Part shown: piece after piece, positions 32,758 to 41,781 of the stretch
Layout: each line of letters opens with the position of its first letter
Position numbering within the stretch: position 1 is the first letter of the stretch
Source of the DNA: Streptomyces ipomoeae 91-03
GTDB taxonomy: Bacteria; Actinomycetota; Actinomycetes; Streptomycetales; Streptomycetaceae
Direction of reading: 5' to 3'
Length of the DNA stretch: 42,920 nucleotides
NCBI RefSeq assembly: GCF_000317595.1
Contig: NZ_AEJC01000262.1
Coordinates: 1-42,920 of the forward strand
Position numbers and translations under genes: made by a program
The notes under the pieces: generated by a model
What the model saw: only the letters and a program-made list of their open reading frames with translations
Told to the model about the DNA's origin: nothing
The model's database searches: none

Positions 32758-33791
32758 GCGCCGCACCTCGCCCGCGCCACGTGGAACTCGGGGGTGAGCA
32801 CCTGCTCCGTCTTCGGCAGCACGATCCGGCCGTCGAAGTCGCAGAGGTAGAAGTTGAACCACGAGCCGTAGGACGCCGTCCCCGTCAGCTCGGTGAGCTT
32901 GTTCGGCAGCCGCTTCAGCACGCCCTCCACGGTCTTCTCGTTCCTGTTCAGCGTTCCGGTGAGCTCGCCCAGCTCGGTGATGTCGTCCTTCAGCGGCGGG
33001 CGGGCGTCGTCGAGGAGCCCCGACGTGGCCTCCGTGAGATCGCCGATGCTCACCAGTGACTCCCCGATGGGCTTGCGGTCGGTGGACAGCCCGGAGATCA
33101 CCCGCCGCAACTGCTTCAGCAGTCCGGAGAAACGGCCACCGCGCTCGTCGAGCGTCTTCAGTACGGAGTTGAGGTTGTCGATCACGGAGCCGATCAGCTC
33201 GTCGCGGTCGGCGAGCGTCGTGGTGAGCAACGCCGTGTGCGCGAGCAGGCTGTTCACCGTGCCGCCCTCGCCCTGCAGGGTTTTGATGATCTCGGTGGCG
33301 AGCTGGTTGACGTCGTTCGGGCTGAGCGCGGCGAACAGCGGCTTGAAGCCGTTCAGCAGCGCGTTGAGGTCCAGCGCGGGCTGGGTCCTGGACAGCGGGA
33401 TGGTGCCGCCGGGCCTCAGCCGGGTGCCGTCGCCGGCGCCCTCGGTGAGCGCGATGTACCGCTGCCCGACCAGGTTCCGGTAGCGGACGACCGCGCCGGT
33501 ACTGGTGAGCAGCGGGCGCTCCGCGGTGACCGTGAAGGTGACCTCGGCCAGGGTCCGGTCCTTGATCCGGATGCCCTCGACCTCGCCGACCCGCACCCCG
33601 GCCACGCGGATGTCGTCGCCCTCCTCCAGGCCGGTCACATCGCTGAACACGGCCCGGTAGGTGTCCTTCGGCGCGAAGGACACGTTGATGATGGTGGCGG
33701 CGAGCAGAGCCGTCGCCAGGATCGTGACCAGCGCGAACAGGCTGAACTTGACCAGCGGGGCGGCCGTTTGACGGGCTCCTGCGGTCCTCAT
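32754..33791 (-). CDS. mceB: MCE family protein, second (MceB)
   Basis: This 345-residue protein has an anchor helix (~13-36; KFSLFALVTILATALLAATI), an MCE domain (~43-120; YRAVFSDVTGLEEGDDIRVA, VRVGEVEGIRI) and a helical domain (ALDLNALLNGFKPLFAALSP, LDERGGRFSGLLKQLRRVIS). The C-terminal YGSWFNFYLCDFDGRI motif is typical of MceB. It overlaps mceA and mceC by 4 bases each. The frame is intact. Confidence 0.92.
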   Translation of the reverse strand: MRTAGARQTAAPLVKFSLFALVTILATALLAATIINVSFAPKDTYRAVFSDVTGLEEGDDIRVAGVRVGEVEGIRIKDRTLAEVTFTVTAERPLLTSTGAVVRYRNLVGQRYIALTEGAGDGTRLRPGGTIPLSRTQPALDLNALLNGFKPLFAALSPNDVNQLATEIIKTLQGEGGTVNSLLAHTALLTTTLADRDELIGSVIDNLNSVLKTLDERGGRFSGLLKQLRRVISGLSTDRKPIGESLVSIGDLTEATSGLLDDARPPLKDDITELGELTGTLNRNEKTVEGVLKRLPNKLTELTGTASYGSWFNFYLCDFDGRIVLPKTEQVLTPEFHVARARCGA

Positions 33792-35044
33792 GCGACGCTC
33801 ACCGCCGTTCCCCGGGCCAGCGGGCCGAACAGCAGGGTCGCGACGGGCGGCACCTCGTCCGCCGGTACGCCCATGACGGGGGCCACGAGCGAGCCCACGG
33901 CCCGCTGCTCGGCCTCGGTGGCGGACACGTCGACACCTCCGGGCAGGTCGCCGCCCGAACCACCGGGCGACGTACCGTCGTTGAGCTTCGTGTGCGGTGC
34001 GGGCACCTGCGGCCGGGGCAGCCCCCGGCAGTTCGGCCCGGACCGCTCGGCGTAACGCGGCTCCTCGCCGGGCTCGTACGCGGCCTGCGGGCGGACGACT
34101 TCGAGGGTGATCCGCATCCGGCCGCCCCGGAACGCCTCCTCGGACGCCTTCTCCTGCCGGACCAGGCCTTCGAGGAGGCAGGGGTACTCTGGTGAGTAGC
34201 GGGCGAACAGCCGAAGGGTGGGTCGGGAGACCCGGCCCAGCGTGATCAGCCGGTCGCCGTTCACGTCGAAGAAGTCCTCACCGGTGCCCGCGACGGTCGC
34301 GGTGGTGCGGAGCGCGGCGGCCAGCCGGTCCTTCTTCTCGACGATCGTGCGGCTGGTGGTGACCGTGTTGCGCAGGATCCGCATCAGGTCGGGCGCCGCG
34401 TCCCCGTACACCTCGGCGACATCGGCGAAGCGGGAGATGTCCTCCTTGAGGGACGGCATGTGCGGGTTGAGGCGGCGCAGATAGCTCTCGACACGGGTGA
34501 GGTTGTCGCCGATCCGGTCGCCGCGGCCCTCCAGCGCGGTGGCGAACGCCGAGAGTGTGGCGTTCAGTTCACCCGGCTCGACCGTGCGCAGCAGTGGCAG
34601 CAGGTCGTTCAGCAGCCGCTGCAGCTCCATGCCCGCCTTCGTACGGTCCTGGGTGATGACGTCCCCGGCGCGGATGGGCCGGGCCGAGGAACCGCGCGGT
34701 GCCACGAGGTCGACGTACTTCTCGCCGAACAGCGTCTTGGGCAGCAGCCGCGCGTGCACGTCCGCCGGGATGAACGCGACGTACTCCGGCTTGAGCGCGA
34801 TGTCGAGGGTCGCCTTCTCGCCGTCCGCGCGCACCGAGCGGACCTCGCCGACCAGCAGCCCGCGCAGCTTGACGTCGGCGCGCGGATCGAGCTGGTTGCC
34901 GAGGCTGCCGGCCTCCAGGGTGATGCGCACCGCCGAGGTGAACGCCTGCTGGTAGACGGCCACGGCGAGCGACAGCAGCAGCGCGAGCACGGCGATGAAG
35001 GCGATGCCGTACAACCGAAGTCTCAGTACTCTCGTCCCTCTCAT
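33788..35044 (-). CDS. mceA: MCE family protein, first (MceA)
   Basis: This 418-residue protein has an N-terminal anchor (~10-30; LYGIAFIAVLALLLSLAVAV), an MCE domain (~40-115; RITLEAGSLGNQLDPRADVK, RGLLVGEVRSVRADG), LLPKTLFGEKYVDLVAP, then needle helices and a Pro/Gly-rich C-terminal tail. The TLFGEKYVDL sequence is a hallmark of MceA. ATG 35044 lies 5 bases after the second permease stop. The tail (~330-418) looks disordered and would face outward. Confidence 0.92.
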   Translation of the reverse strand: MRGTRVLRLRLYGIAFIAVLALLLSLAVAVYQQAFTSAVRITLEAGSLGNQLDPRADVKLRGLLVGEVRSVRADGEKATLDIALKPEYVAFIPADVHARLLPKTLFGEKYVDLVAPRGSSARPIRAGDVITQDRTKAGMELQRLLNDLLPLLRTVEPGELNATLSAFATALEGRGDRIGDNLTRVESYLRRLNPHMPSLKEDISRFADVAEVYGDAAPDLMRILRNTVTTSRTIVEKKDRLAAALRTTATVAGTGEDFFDVNGDRLITLGRVSRPTLRLFARYSPEYPCLLEGLVRQEKASEEAFRGGRMRITLEVVRPQAAYEPGEEPRYAERSGPNCRGLPRPQVPAPHTKLNDGTSPGGSGGDLPGGVDVSATEAEQRAVGSLVAPVMGVPADEVPPVATLLFGPLARGTAVSVA

Positions 35045-35049
35045 CGATC

Positions 35050-35874
35050 TCACCCCGCGATCCGTACGGTCGTGTTGGCGCCCCAGATCGCGAGGCTCAG
35101 AAAGAAGTCCAGGACGTTGACGGCGACGATCGAGGTCCGCACCGCACGGCCCACGGCGACGCCGACCCCGGCGGGTCCGCCGCTCGCGTAGTAGCCGTAG
35201 TAGCAGTGCACCAGGATGATCAGGACGGCGAAGACGATCACCTTGCCGAAGGACCACAGCACGTCGACGGGCGGCAGGTACTGGTGGAAGTAGTGGTCGT
35301 ACGTGCCGGTCGACTGCCCGTAGTAGCCGGTGGTGATGGTGCGGGCGGCGAGGTAGGAGGAGAGCAGGCCGATCACGTACAGCGGGATCACGGCGACGAA
35401 ACCGGCGACCATCCTGGTGGTCACCAGGAACGGCAGCGAGGGCACGTCCATCACTTCGAGCGCGTCGGTCTCCTCGCTGATCCGCATCGCGCCGAGCTGT
35501 GCGGTGAACCCGGCGCCGACCGTGGCGGACAGGGCGAGCCCGGCCACCAGCGGGGCGATCTCGCGGGTGTTGAAGTACGCCGACAGGAAGGCCACGAAGT
35601 TGGAGGTGCCGAGCTGGTTGAGGGCCGCGTAACCCTGGAGGCCCACCTCGGTGCCGGTGAAGAACGACAGGAAGGCGATGACGCCGACCGTGCCGCCGAC
35701 GACGGCCAGCGCCCCGCGTCCGAAGCTCACCTCGGCGAGCAGCCGCACGATCTCCTTCTTGTAGCGGCGCAGGGTGCGGCCCGTCCACGCGAGTGAGCGG
35801 CCGTAGAAGGAGAGTTGGGTGCCCAGCTCCTCCAGTGAGCGGAGTGGGCGGTCGAGGAGTCGTGGAGGTCGCAT
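35050..35874 (-). CDS. yrbEB: MlaE/YrbE-type permease, second
   Basis: This 274-residue membrane protein of the MlaE (DUF140) family has six hydrophobic segments. It carries the family cytoplasmic helix MRISEETDALEVMDVPSLPF, matching the EQVDALRVLG-type coupling region that touches the MceG ATPase. LSATVGAGFTAQLGAMRISE precedes it. It begins MRPPRLLDRPLRSLEELGTQ at ATG 35874, 11 bases after the first permease. With it, it should form the inner-membrane lipid channel. Confidence 0.93.
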   Translation of the reverse strand: MRPPRLLDRPLRSLEELGTQLSFYGRSLAWTGRTLRRYKKEIVRLLAEVSFGRGALAVVGGTVGVIAFLSFFTGTEVGLQGYAALNQLGTSNFVAFLSAYFNTREIAPLVAGLALSATVGAGFTAQLGAMRISEETDALEVMDVPSLPFLVTTRMVAGFVAVIPLYVIGLLSSYLAARTITTGYYGQSTGTYDHYFHQYLPPVDVLWSFGKVIVFAVLIILVHCYYGYYASGGPAGVGVAVGRAVRTSIVAVNVLDFFLSLAIWGANTTVRIAG

Positions 35875-35885
35875 CGTCGGTTTCC

Positions 35886-36656
35886 TCAGCCCCTCTGCGG
35901 GACGACTTGGAAGTACACCGCCGTCATCACGAAGTTGGTCACGAACAGCAACATGAAGGTGATCACCACCGACTGGTTGACCGCGTCACCGACGCCCTTG
36001 GGGCCGCCCTTCGCGGTGAGCCCCTTGTACGAGGCGACGATCCCGGCGATCGCCCCGAACACCAGCGCCTTCACCTCGGCCGCCCACAGGTCGGAGAGCT
36101 GGGCGAGGGTGGTGAAGGACGCCAGGTACGCGCCGGGGGTGCCGTTCTGGAGGATCACGTTGAAGAAGTAGCCGCCGGCCACGCCGACGACCGACACCAG
36201 GCCGTTGAGCAGCACGGCCACCACCATGGAGGCCAGGACGCGGGGGACGACCAGCCGGTGGATCGGGTCGATGCCGAGCACCTGCATGGCGTCGATCTCG
36301 TCCCGGATCTTGCGCGCCCCGAGGTCCGCGCAGATCGCCGTGCCGCCCGCGCCCGCGATCAGCAGCGCGGTGACGATCGGCGAGGCCTCCCGCAGGACGG
36401 CGAGGACGGAGGCGGCACCCGCGAAGGACTGGGCGCCGAGCTGCCGGGTCAGGCTGCCTATCTGGAGGGCGATGACGGCCCCGAAGGGGATCGACACGAG
36501 GGCCGTGGGCAGGATCGTGACGCTCGCGACGAACCACGCCTGCTGGATGAACTCCCGCGCCTGGAACGGCCGTCGGGGGATGGTCCGCACGACGTCCAGC
36601 GCCATCGCGAACAGGTTGCCCGAGTGCCGCAGCGCTCCGGTCGGCGACAGGCTCAC
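35886..36656 (-). CDS. yrbEA: MlaE/YrbE-type permease, first
   Basis: This 256-residue membrane protein of the MlaE family has TALLIAGAGGTAICADLGAR followed by KIRDEIDAMQVLGIDPIHRL, the conserved coupling helix. RPFQAREFIQQAWFVASVTI lies near the N-terminus. GTG 36656 overlaps the mceG stop as GTGA. Pairing with the second YrbE gives the permease dimer of the Mce importer. Confidence 0.93.
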   Translation of the reverse strand: MSLSPTGALRHSGNLFAMALDVVRTIPRRPFQAREFIQQAWFVASVTILPTALVSIPFGAVIALQIGSLTRQLGAQSFAGAASVLAVLREASPIVTALLIAGAGGTAICADLGARKIRDEIDAMQVLGIDPIHRLVVPRVLASMVVAVLLNGLVSVVGVAGGYFFNVILQNGTPGAYLASFTTLAQLSDLWAAEVKALVFGAIAGIVASYKGLTAKGGPKGVGDAVNQSVVITFMLLFVTNFVMTAVYFQVVPQRG

Positions 36657-37624
36657 GCTCCGGCCACCTCCTTCCGGTGCGGCTCGGTCTCCCGCTCCTT
36701 CCGGTGCGGTTCGGTCTCCCGTCGGGCGATGGCCTCCCAGCGGGGCGGTCTGGTGATGCCCGGACCCGGCAGCAGGCGGGGAGGCAGCTCCTGACTGCCG
36801 GGCGTCGTGGTGTGCTCGCCGTCGCCGAGCTGTGCCAGCTCCTGCTCGACCTGGGCGGCGTCCTTCTCCTCCGCCATGCCGATCGGCCCCTGCATCCGGC
36901 CGTTCAGGAACTGGCGTACGACGGGTTCGTCGCTGGTCAGCAGCTTCTCGCGCGGGCCGAACATCACCAGCTCGCGCCGGAACAGCAGCCCGATGTTGTC
37001 CGGCACCTGGCGGGCCGAGGCGATGTCGTGCGTGACGATCAGGAAGGTGGCGTCGATCTGCGCGTTGAGGTCGACGATCAGCTGGTTGAGGTAGGCGACG
37101 CGCACGGGGTCGAGGCCCGAGTCGGGCTCGTCGAAGAGGATGATCTCGGGGTCAAGGACCAGGGCCCGTGCCAGCCCGGCCCGCTTGCGCATACCGCCGG
37201 AGATCTCGCCGGGCAGCTTCCCCTCGGCGCCGATCAGCCCGACCATGTCCATCTTCTCCAGCACGATCCGCCGGATCTGGCTCTCGGACTTCCGGGTGTG
37301 CTCGCGCAGCGGGAAGGCGATGTTGTCGTACAGGTTCATCGAGCCGAACAGCGCGCCGTCCTGGAACAGCACCCCGAACAGCTTCCGCACCTCGTACAGG
37401 TCGTGCTCACAGAGCTTCGTGATGTCCCGCCCGGCGACCTTGACCGAGCCGCGTTCCGGCTTCAGCAGCCCGACGAGCGTCTTGAGGAACACCGACTTGC
37501 CGGTACCCGAGGGGCCGAGCATGACCGATACCTCCCCGGCGGGCAGCGTCAGTGAGACGTCCTGCCAGATGACCTGGTGGCCGAAGGACTTGGTCAGCCC
37601 TTCCACACAGATCTCGACACCCAT
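36653..37624 (-). CDS. mceG: Mce transporter ATP-binding protein (MceG/Mkl)
   Basis: This 323-residue ABC ATPase is the first gene of the mce operon. Walker A is GPSGTGKS (37-44), the Q-loop lies near FQDGALFGSMNLYDN, the signature is ISGGMRKR (141-148), and Walker B is IILFDEPDSGLDP (161-173). The ISGGMRKRAGLARAL form is typical of Mkl/MlaF-type ATPases, which drive lipid import through YrbE. The C-terminal extension ends with a tandem RETEPHRKE repeat encoded by a 27-base duplication (36668-36721). ATG 37624 follows AAGGGTGGG. In some actinobacteria the ATPase is unlinked, but here it heads the operon. Confidence 0.94.
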   Translation of the reverse strand: MGVEICVEGLTKSFGHQVIWQDVSLTLPAGEVSVMLGPSGTGKSVFLKTLVGLLKPERGSVKVAGRDITKLCEHDLYEVRKLFGVLFQDGALFGSMNLYDNIAFPLREHTRKSESQIRRIVLEKMDMVGLIGAEGKLPGEISGGMRKRAGLARALVLDPEIILFDEPDSGLDPVRVAYLNQLIVDLNAQIDATFLIVTHDIASARQVPDNIGLLFRRELVMFGPREKLLTSDEPVVRQFLNGRMQGPIGMAEEKDAAQVEQELAQLGDGEHTTTPGSQELPPRLLPGPGITRPPRWEAIARRETEPHRKERETEPHRKEVAGA

Positions 37625-37781
37625 CCGGTCCCACCCTTCAGCCGTGGAGCAGCTCCGACATCTGCTCTACGGGGAGGGGCGGGGCGTCCGTCGCGGCGAG
37701 GCCGATTTTTTTCGGACGGGTTTGCGGGCGGGTTCGCGGACGGCTGGGCAGGCGGCCTCACCGAACTCCTGACCTGCGCGT

Positions 37782-38900
37782 TTACGGGAGCGCGGTCGTC
37801 GTAGGGAGGGAGAGGGGGGTGGCCGGTACGACAGACGTGTCCGGAACCGACGACATCGAGGACACCGGCGGCACCGAGGGGACGGCGGACTCGACCGGCG
37901 TATCCGGCACGTCCAGCACATCAGACATATCAGGCACATCAGGAATGTTCGGTATATCCGGTGTGTCCGGCAGCTCTGGCACGCCCGGGACCGCGGGCGC
38001 GGGCAGCCCCGGAAGCGGGGACACCGAGACCTCCGGCAAGGGCGGCACGGACAGCGGCAGCATCGATCCGCCGCCGGCCGCGGATCCCGCCGGACCGTCG
38101 CCGGGAGCCGCCGACCCGGGTGACGATGCGCGCGGCTCCGGCGCGCGCGCCTGGCCGTCCCCGTCGGTCGTGAGCGCCTCCGAGGGCCCGGACACGGAGG
38201 GCCGCGGAGTCGGACCGTCCCCGCTCCCGCCCCCGTCGAGCGCGTACGGCAGCACGAACCCCGCCACCGCCAGGGTCGCCGCCGTCGAGGCGACGGCCAC
38301 GGCATGCGCTTTCCCGCCTCCCCGCGGCCGTCCGCGCCCGAGCAGGAACAGCACCACGCCGAGCGTCCCGGCCAGCGAGGCGCGCAGCGTCCGCCGGGCC
38401 CGGGCGAGCAGCGACTCGACGGTCCGATAGCTCAGCCCCATCTCCGTGGCGACCTGGCCTACGTCCAGGTCCTCGGACTTGAGCCGCAGCGCCTCCGCCT
38501 GCCGGGCGGGCAGCTCCCCGCTGCGCACGGCCAGCCACTTCGCCTCGGCCCGGTCGCACACGGCCTCCTCGACGGGCACCGGGCCCGGCGCGATCAGCGT
38601 GGGGCTGGTGCGCACCTCGGCCTCACGGTTGACCTGGCGGTACCGGTCGACGCACAGCCGCATGGTCACGGTCGTCAGCCAGGCGCCGAGGCGCTCGTCG
38701 TCGAGGTCCGGGCGCTCGGCGGCGCGCAGCATCGCCTCGTGTACCGCGTCCTCGGCGTCCTCCGGGCTCATCGACCTGCGCCTGGCCACCTTGAGCAACT
38801 ACTCGCGGTGGCTCCACATGCGCTGCCAGCGGTCGTGGTCCGTCTCTGTCCCAGCAGCCATGGCCGCCGCCTCTGTCTCAGCAGGCATGTCCGTCGCCAT
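37782..38900 (-). pseudogene. ECF-like sigma factor with membrane segment, interrupted by an in-frame TAG
   Basis: ATG 38900 follows AAGGGG and codes 33 residues (ending MWSHRE), then TAG at 38801-38799. The same frame continues for 338 residues, starting LLKVARRRSMSPEDAEDAVH, which is sigma region 2, so the stop sits where a Gln would be expected (CAG to TAG). Region 4 is RQAEALRLKSEDLDVGQVAT, then EMGLSYRTVESLLARARRTL. After it come one transmembrane helix (VAVASTAATLAVAGFVLPYA) and a long Pro/Ser-rich tail with IPNIPDVPD-type repeats. An intact version would be a ~372-residue sigma factor tethered to the membrane. Restart at TTG 38798, or suppression, could still yield most of it. Confidence 0.8.
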
Positions 38901-38955
38901 GAGGGCCCCTTCGCGCTCACTCCGCCGGTCTCGTGCCGTCCGGCGGGTGGCGACA

Positions 38956-40071
38956 TTACCGCCCGGTATCCGTGGTTGTGGAGGGGGACGGGCGCATCGT
39001 GTCCTCACCGTTGCTGGTCAGCGGGCCGACACCGGGCAGCACGTCGCCGCCGGGCAGCTCAACGCCCGGATCGGGTACGGGGAGCGGCGACTCGTCCGCC
39101 TCCTCCGCTCCGCCCGCCGGACGGGACGGGGTGGGAGAGGGGGAAGGTGAGGGTGAGGCGGGCGGTGTGGGCGGCGTAGGGGACGGGCTCGCGCCCGGGC
39201 GCTCGGACGGCTCCGGCGCGGGTTCGCGTGTACTGCTCGGCCTCGACGGCTCCGGTCGCGCGGACGGCCCACCGCTCCGGTCCGGCACCACCCGATGCCC
39301 TGCCAGGAAGTACGCGTACCAGGCCCGGACCGTGCGCAGATAGGCCTCCGAGTGGTTGTAGCCGAGGATCGCCCGATCCAGGTCGGCCGGGTCGGAGAGG
39401 TCCCTCCCCCACCCCGCGCACAGATAGCGCCCGGCGGCGAGCGCCGCGTCGAAGACGTTGTTCGGGTCGGCCCGCCCGTCGCCGTTGCCGTCCGCGCCCC
39501 AGCGGGTCCAGGTCGACGGGATGAACTGCATCGGGCCGACCGCCCGGTCGTACGCCGTGTCCCCGTCGTACCGGCCGCCGTCGGTGTCCCGGATGACCGC
39601 GAAGGCGCCGCCGTTCAGCCGGGGGCCGAGGATCGGTGTCACGGCCGTACCGTCTGCGGTCACCCGGCCGCCGCGCGCCTGCCCCGGCTCCACCTGGCCG
39701 ATGGCGGCCAGCAGTTGCCACTCCAGTCGGCATCCCGGTGCGGTGCCCGCGAGCTCCGACTCGGCGCGCCGGTACGCGGCGAACACGGTCGCGGGCAGTG
39801 CACCGCCGGCCCGCCCCGCGGCCGTGTCCTCGTCGGACTTCCCGGTCCGCAGTGGCGGAAGCTCGGTGCGGTACGGGGCGTCGCCGGACACGCTCGGCCC
39901 GTGCTCGGCGCGCGCCGCGTTCCGCGCCGCCTCCGCGGCCTGTGCCGAGACCCCCGGCGCCTGGGAGGCGGTCAGCGCGGCCATCGCCGCCGCCGCGATC
40001 GCCGTGCATCTGGTCCCTCTGAGTGCCCCTCTCGCCGTACCGACCGTCCTGAACAACATGCGCACCGCCAC
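38956..40071 (-). CDS. Secreted lytic transglycosylase (SLT/MltB-like)
   Basis: This 371-residue exported protein has a signal peptide (~1-45), a transglycosylase domain (~85-260) and a long Ser/Pro/Thr-rich tail. AVGPMQFIPSTWTRWGADGN followed by GDGRADPNNVFDAALAAGRY is the MltB-like signature, and AILGYNHSEAYLRTVRAWYA is also conserved. The catalytic Glu should be in LAAIGQVEPGQARGG; the family more often has VES at this point, so Ser is replaced by Pro. It cleaves peptidoglycan glycan strands. GTG 40071 and ATG 40059 are both possible starts. It lies 56 bases upstream of the sigma gene start on the same strand. Confidence 0.9.
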   Translation of the reverse strand: MAVRMLFRTVGTARGALRGTRCTAIAAAAMAALTASQAPGVSAQAAEAARNAARAEHGPSVSGDAPYRTELPPLRTGKSDEDTAAGRAGGALPATVFAAYRRAESELAGTAPGCRLEWQLLAAIGQVEPGQARGGRVTADGTAVTPILGPRLNGGAFAVIRDTDGGRYDGDTAYDRAVGPMQFIPSTWTRWGADGNGDGRADPNNVFDAALAAGRYLCAGWGRDLSDPADLDRAILGYNHSEAYLRTVRAWYAYFLAGHRVVPDRSGGPSARPEPSRPSSTREPAPEPSERPGASPSPTPPTPPASPSPSPSPTPSRPAGGAEEADESPLPVPDPGVELPGGDVLPGVGPLTSNGEDTMRPSPSTTTDTGR

Positions 40072-40339
40072 CTCGCGGCCCCTCCCTGTGCGGATTCCGT
40101 CCTCTGCTCTACGCGGGCGGTCGGCGAGTCCGTCGCCGGAGGAGGAACATGCGGGAGAGCAGTGTCATCCGCCCTGGACATCGCCTCGGAACTCTGGACG
40201 GCCGTCCGCAGTCGGACCGGGAATGCCTTCGCCGCACGCCGTCGGGTGCCGCCGAGGTGACGCGGCATCAAGCCAAAGTGACCCAGGCTCCGTCGGTCGC
40301 CTTCCGAGATCGGTACGCCGCTCATACCCTCGCGCGCCA

Positions 40340-41657
40340 ATGGTTACCGACGGTAAGGGGTAGCGACGGACGGCACCACACGCAGAGGGTTCCTGGCCAC
40401 AGCCACAGCCGCGGCCACAGCCGCCGGCGGCGGGGTCACCCTCGGACCCCCCAGCCGGCCACAGCCCAGTACGGCACCGCCCCACAGACCATGGCCGTAC
40501 TGGGCGGAGGCGTCGCCGGGCTCACGGCCGCGCACGAACTCGCCGAACGCGGCTTCCGGGTCACGGTCTACGAACGCGAGGCGCTGGGCGGCAAGGCCCG
40601 CAGCATGGACGTGCCGGGCAGCGGCACGGGCGGCCACGGACCCCTGCCCGGGGAGCACGGCTTCCGCTTCATCCCCGGCATCCACCACAACCTGCCCGAC
40701 ACCATCTGGATCGACCCCTGGGTGACGTACCTGAAGTCACTCGGAGTCGAGTTCCACATCGGCTGGACGGTACGGGACCCGACCCTGGACGCGGGCCGGA
40801 TCGCCGGGGCCGTCGTGGAGGACCCGGAGGGCGCCCGCCGGACCGTCACCGCCGACCACTGCATCTCGGCCATGCCGGTCGAGCACGCCCGCCGCACCTG
40901 GAACTCCGCCGTGCGCGCCGCCGACCCCAACCGGCCGAGTGCGACCGGCTGGAGACGGACCGGATGACCGGCATCCAGTTCTATCCGACCGAACGTACGC
41001 CGATCCTGCACGGCCACCTCGACCTCATCGACTCCCCCTGGTCGCTGACCGCGATCGCCCAGGCCCAGCACTGGCCGGGCCACGACTTCCCCTCCGACTT
41101 CGGTGACGGCACGGTCGCGGACTGTCTGTCCGTGGACGTCTCCGAGTGGGACCAGCCGGGCATCCTGTACGGCAAGACGGCCAAGCTGGGGGTACCCCCT
41201 CTGGGGGAGCACTCGCACCGAAGTCGCCCGCGAGGTGTGGGCGCAGCTGAAGGCGGCGCTCAACGACAGCGGTCGTATGGTCCTGAAGGACTCCGTGCCG
41301 CACTCCTGGTTCCTCGATCCGGCCGTGGACGGACTCGGCACCCCGAACCCGGTCAACGAGGAACAGGTGCTCATCCATCCGGTGGGGACCTTGCACCACC
41401 GTCCGCGGTCGGCCACGAAGATCCCCAACCTCTTCCTGTCCGGCGACTACGTGGCCGTGCCCATCGATCTGGCCACCATGGAAGGCGCCAACACCTCGGC
41501 CCGACAGGCTGTCAACGCCCTGCTGGACGAAATCGGTTCGGCCGCCGAGCGATGCACCGTCACCCCGCTGTATCGAGCCCCCGAGTTCAAGGCGCTCAAA
41601 CGCCACGACCGCACGCGTTACCTCCTCCGACTGCCGAATCTCTTCGACGTCGGTTGA
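40340..41657 (+). pseudogene. FAD-dependent oxidoreductase (phytoene-desaturase-like), decayed
   Basis: Pieces of one enzyme lie in order but in different frames. A Tat-type signal TRRGFLATATAAATAAGGGV lies near 40375-40440, out of frame with the rest. The FAD Rossmann motif MAVLGGGVAGLTAAHELAER begins at 40492, followed by GEHGFRFIPGIHHNLPDTIW. Then ~150-200 residues expected in the family are absent before DPWVTYLKSLGVEFHIGWTV. Near 40935 a frameshift separates ISAMPVEHARRTWNSAVRAA from ECDRLETDRMTGIQFYPTER. At ~41186-41210 a palindromic element causes another shift, after which TEVAREVWAQLKAALNDSGR and LFLSGDYVAVPIDLATMEGA run to the stop at 41657. Nothing functional is expected. Confidence 0.85.
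41186..41210. repeat. Palindromic GC-rich element inside the FAD oxidoreductase remnant
   Basis: A perfect 12-bp palindrome GGGGGTACCCCC (41188-41199) is followed by TCTGGGGGAG. Elements of this form recur in Streptomyces genomes as small intergenic hairpins. Here it sits between coding pieces GKTAK and TRTEVARE and breaks the reading frame, so it looks inserted. Confidence 0.65.
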
Positions 41658-41781
41658 CAGCTTTGCTTTGCGGGGCTCGCATCAGGCTGTGGACCCGGAC
41701 GCCGTCCTCCTGAGGCGACGCGGACGCGCAGACCGCCCGGGCGTAGGCTTCGCTCAGCATGGACAGGGCGGGGCGGAGCAC

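Noticed and set aside
40149..40491. A real N-terminal extension of the FAD oxidoreductase from ATG 40149
   Set aside because: It has a strong GGAGGAGGAAC site, but the extension has no protein-like character, and the Tat signal that belongs to the gene lies in a different frame.
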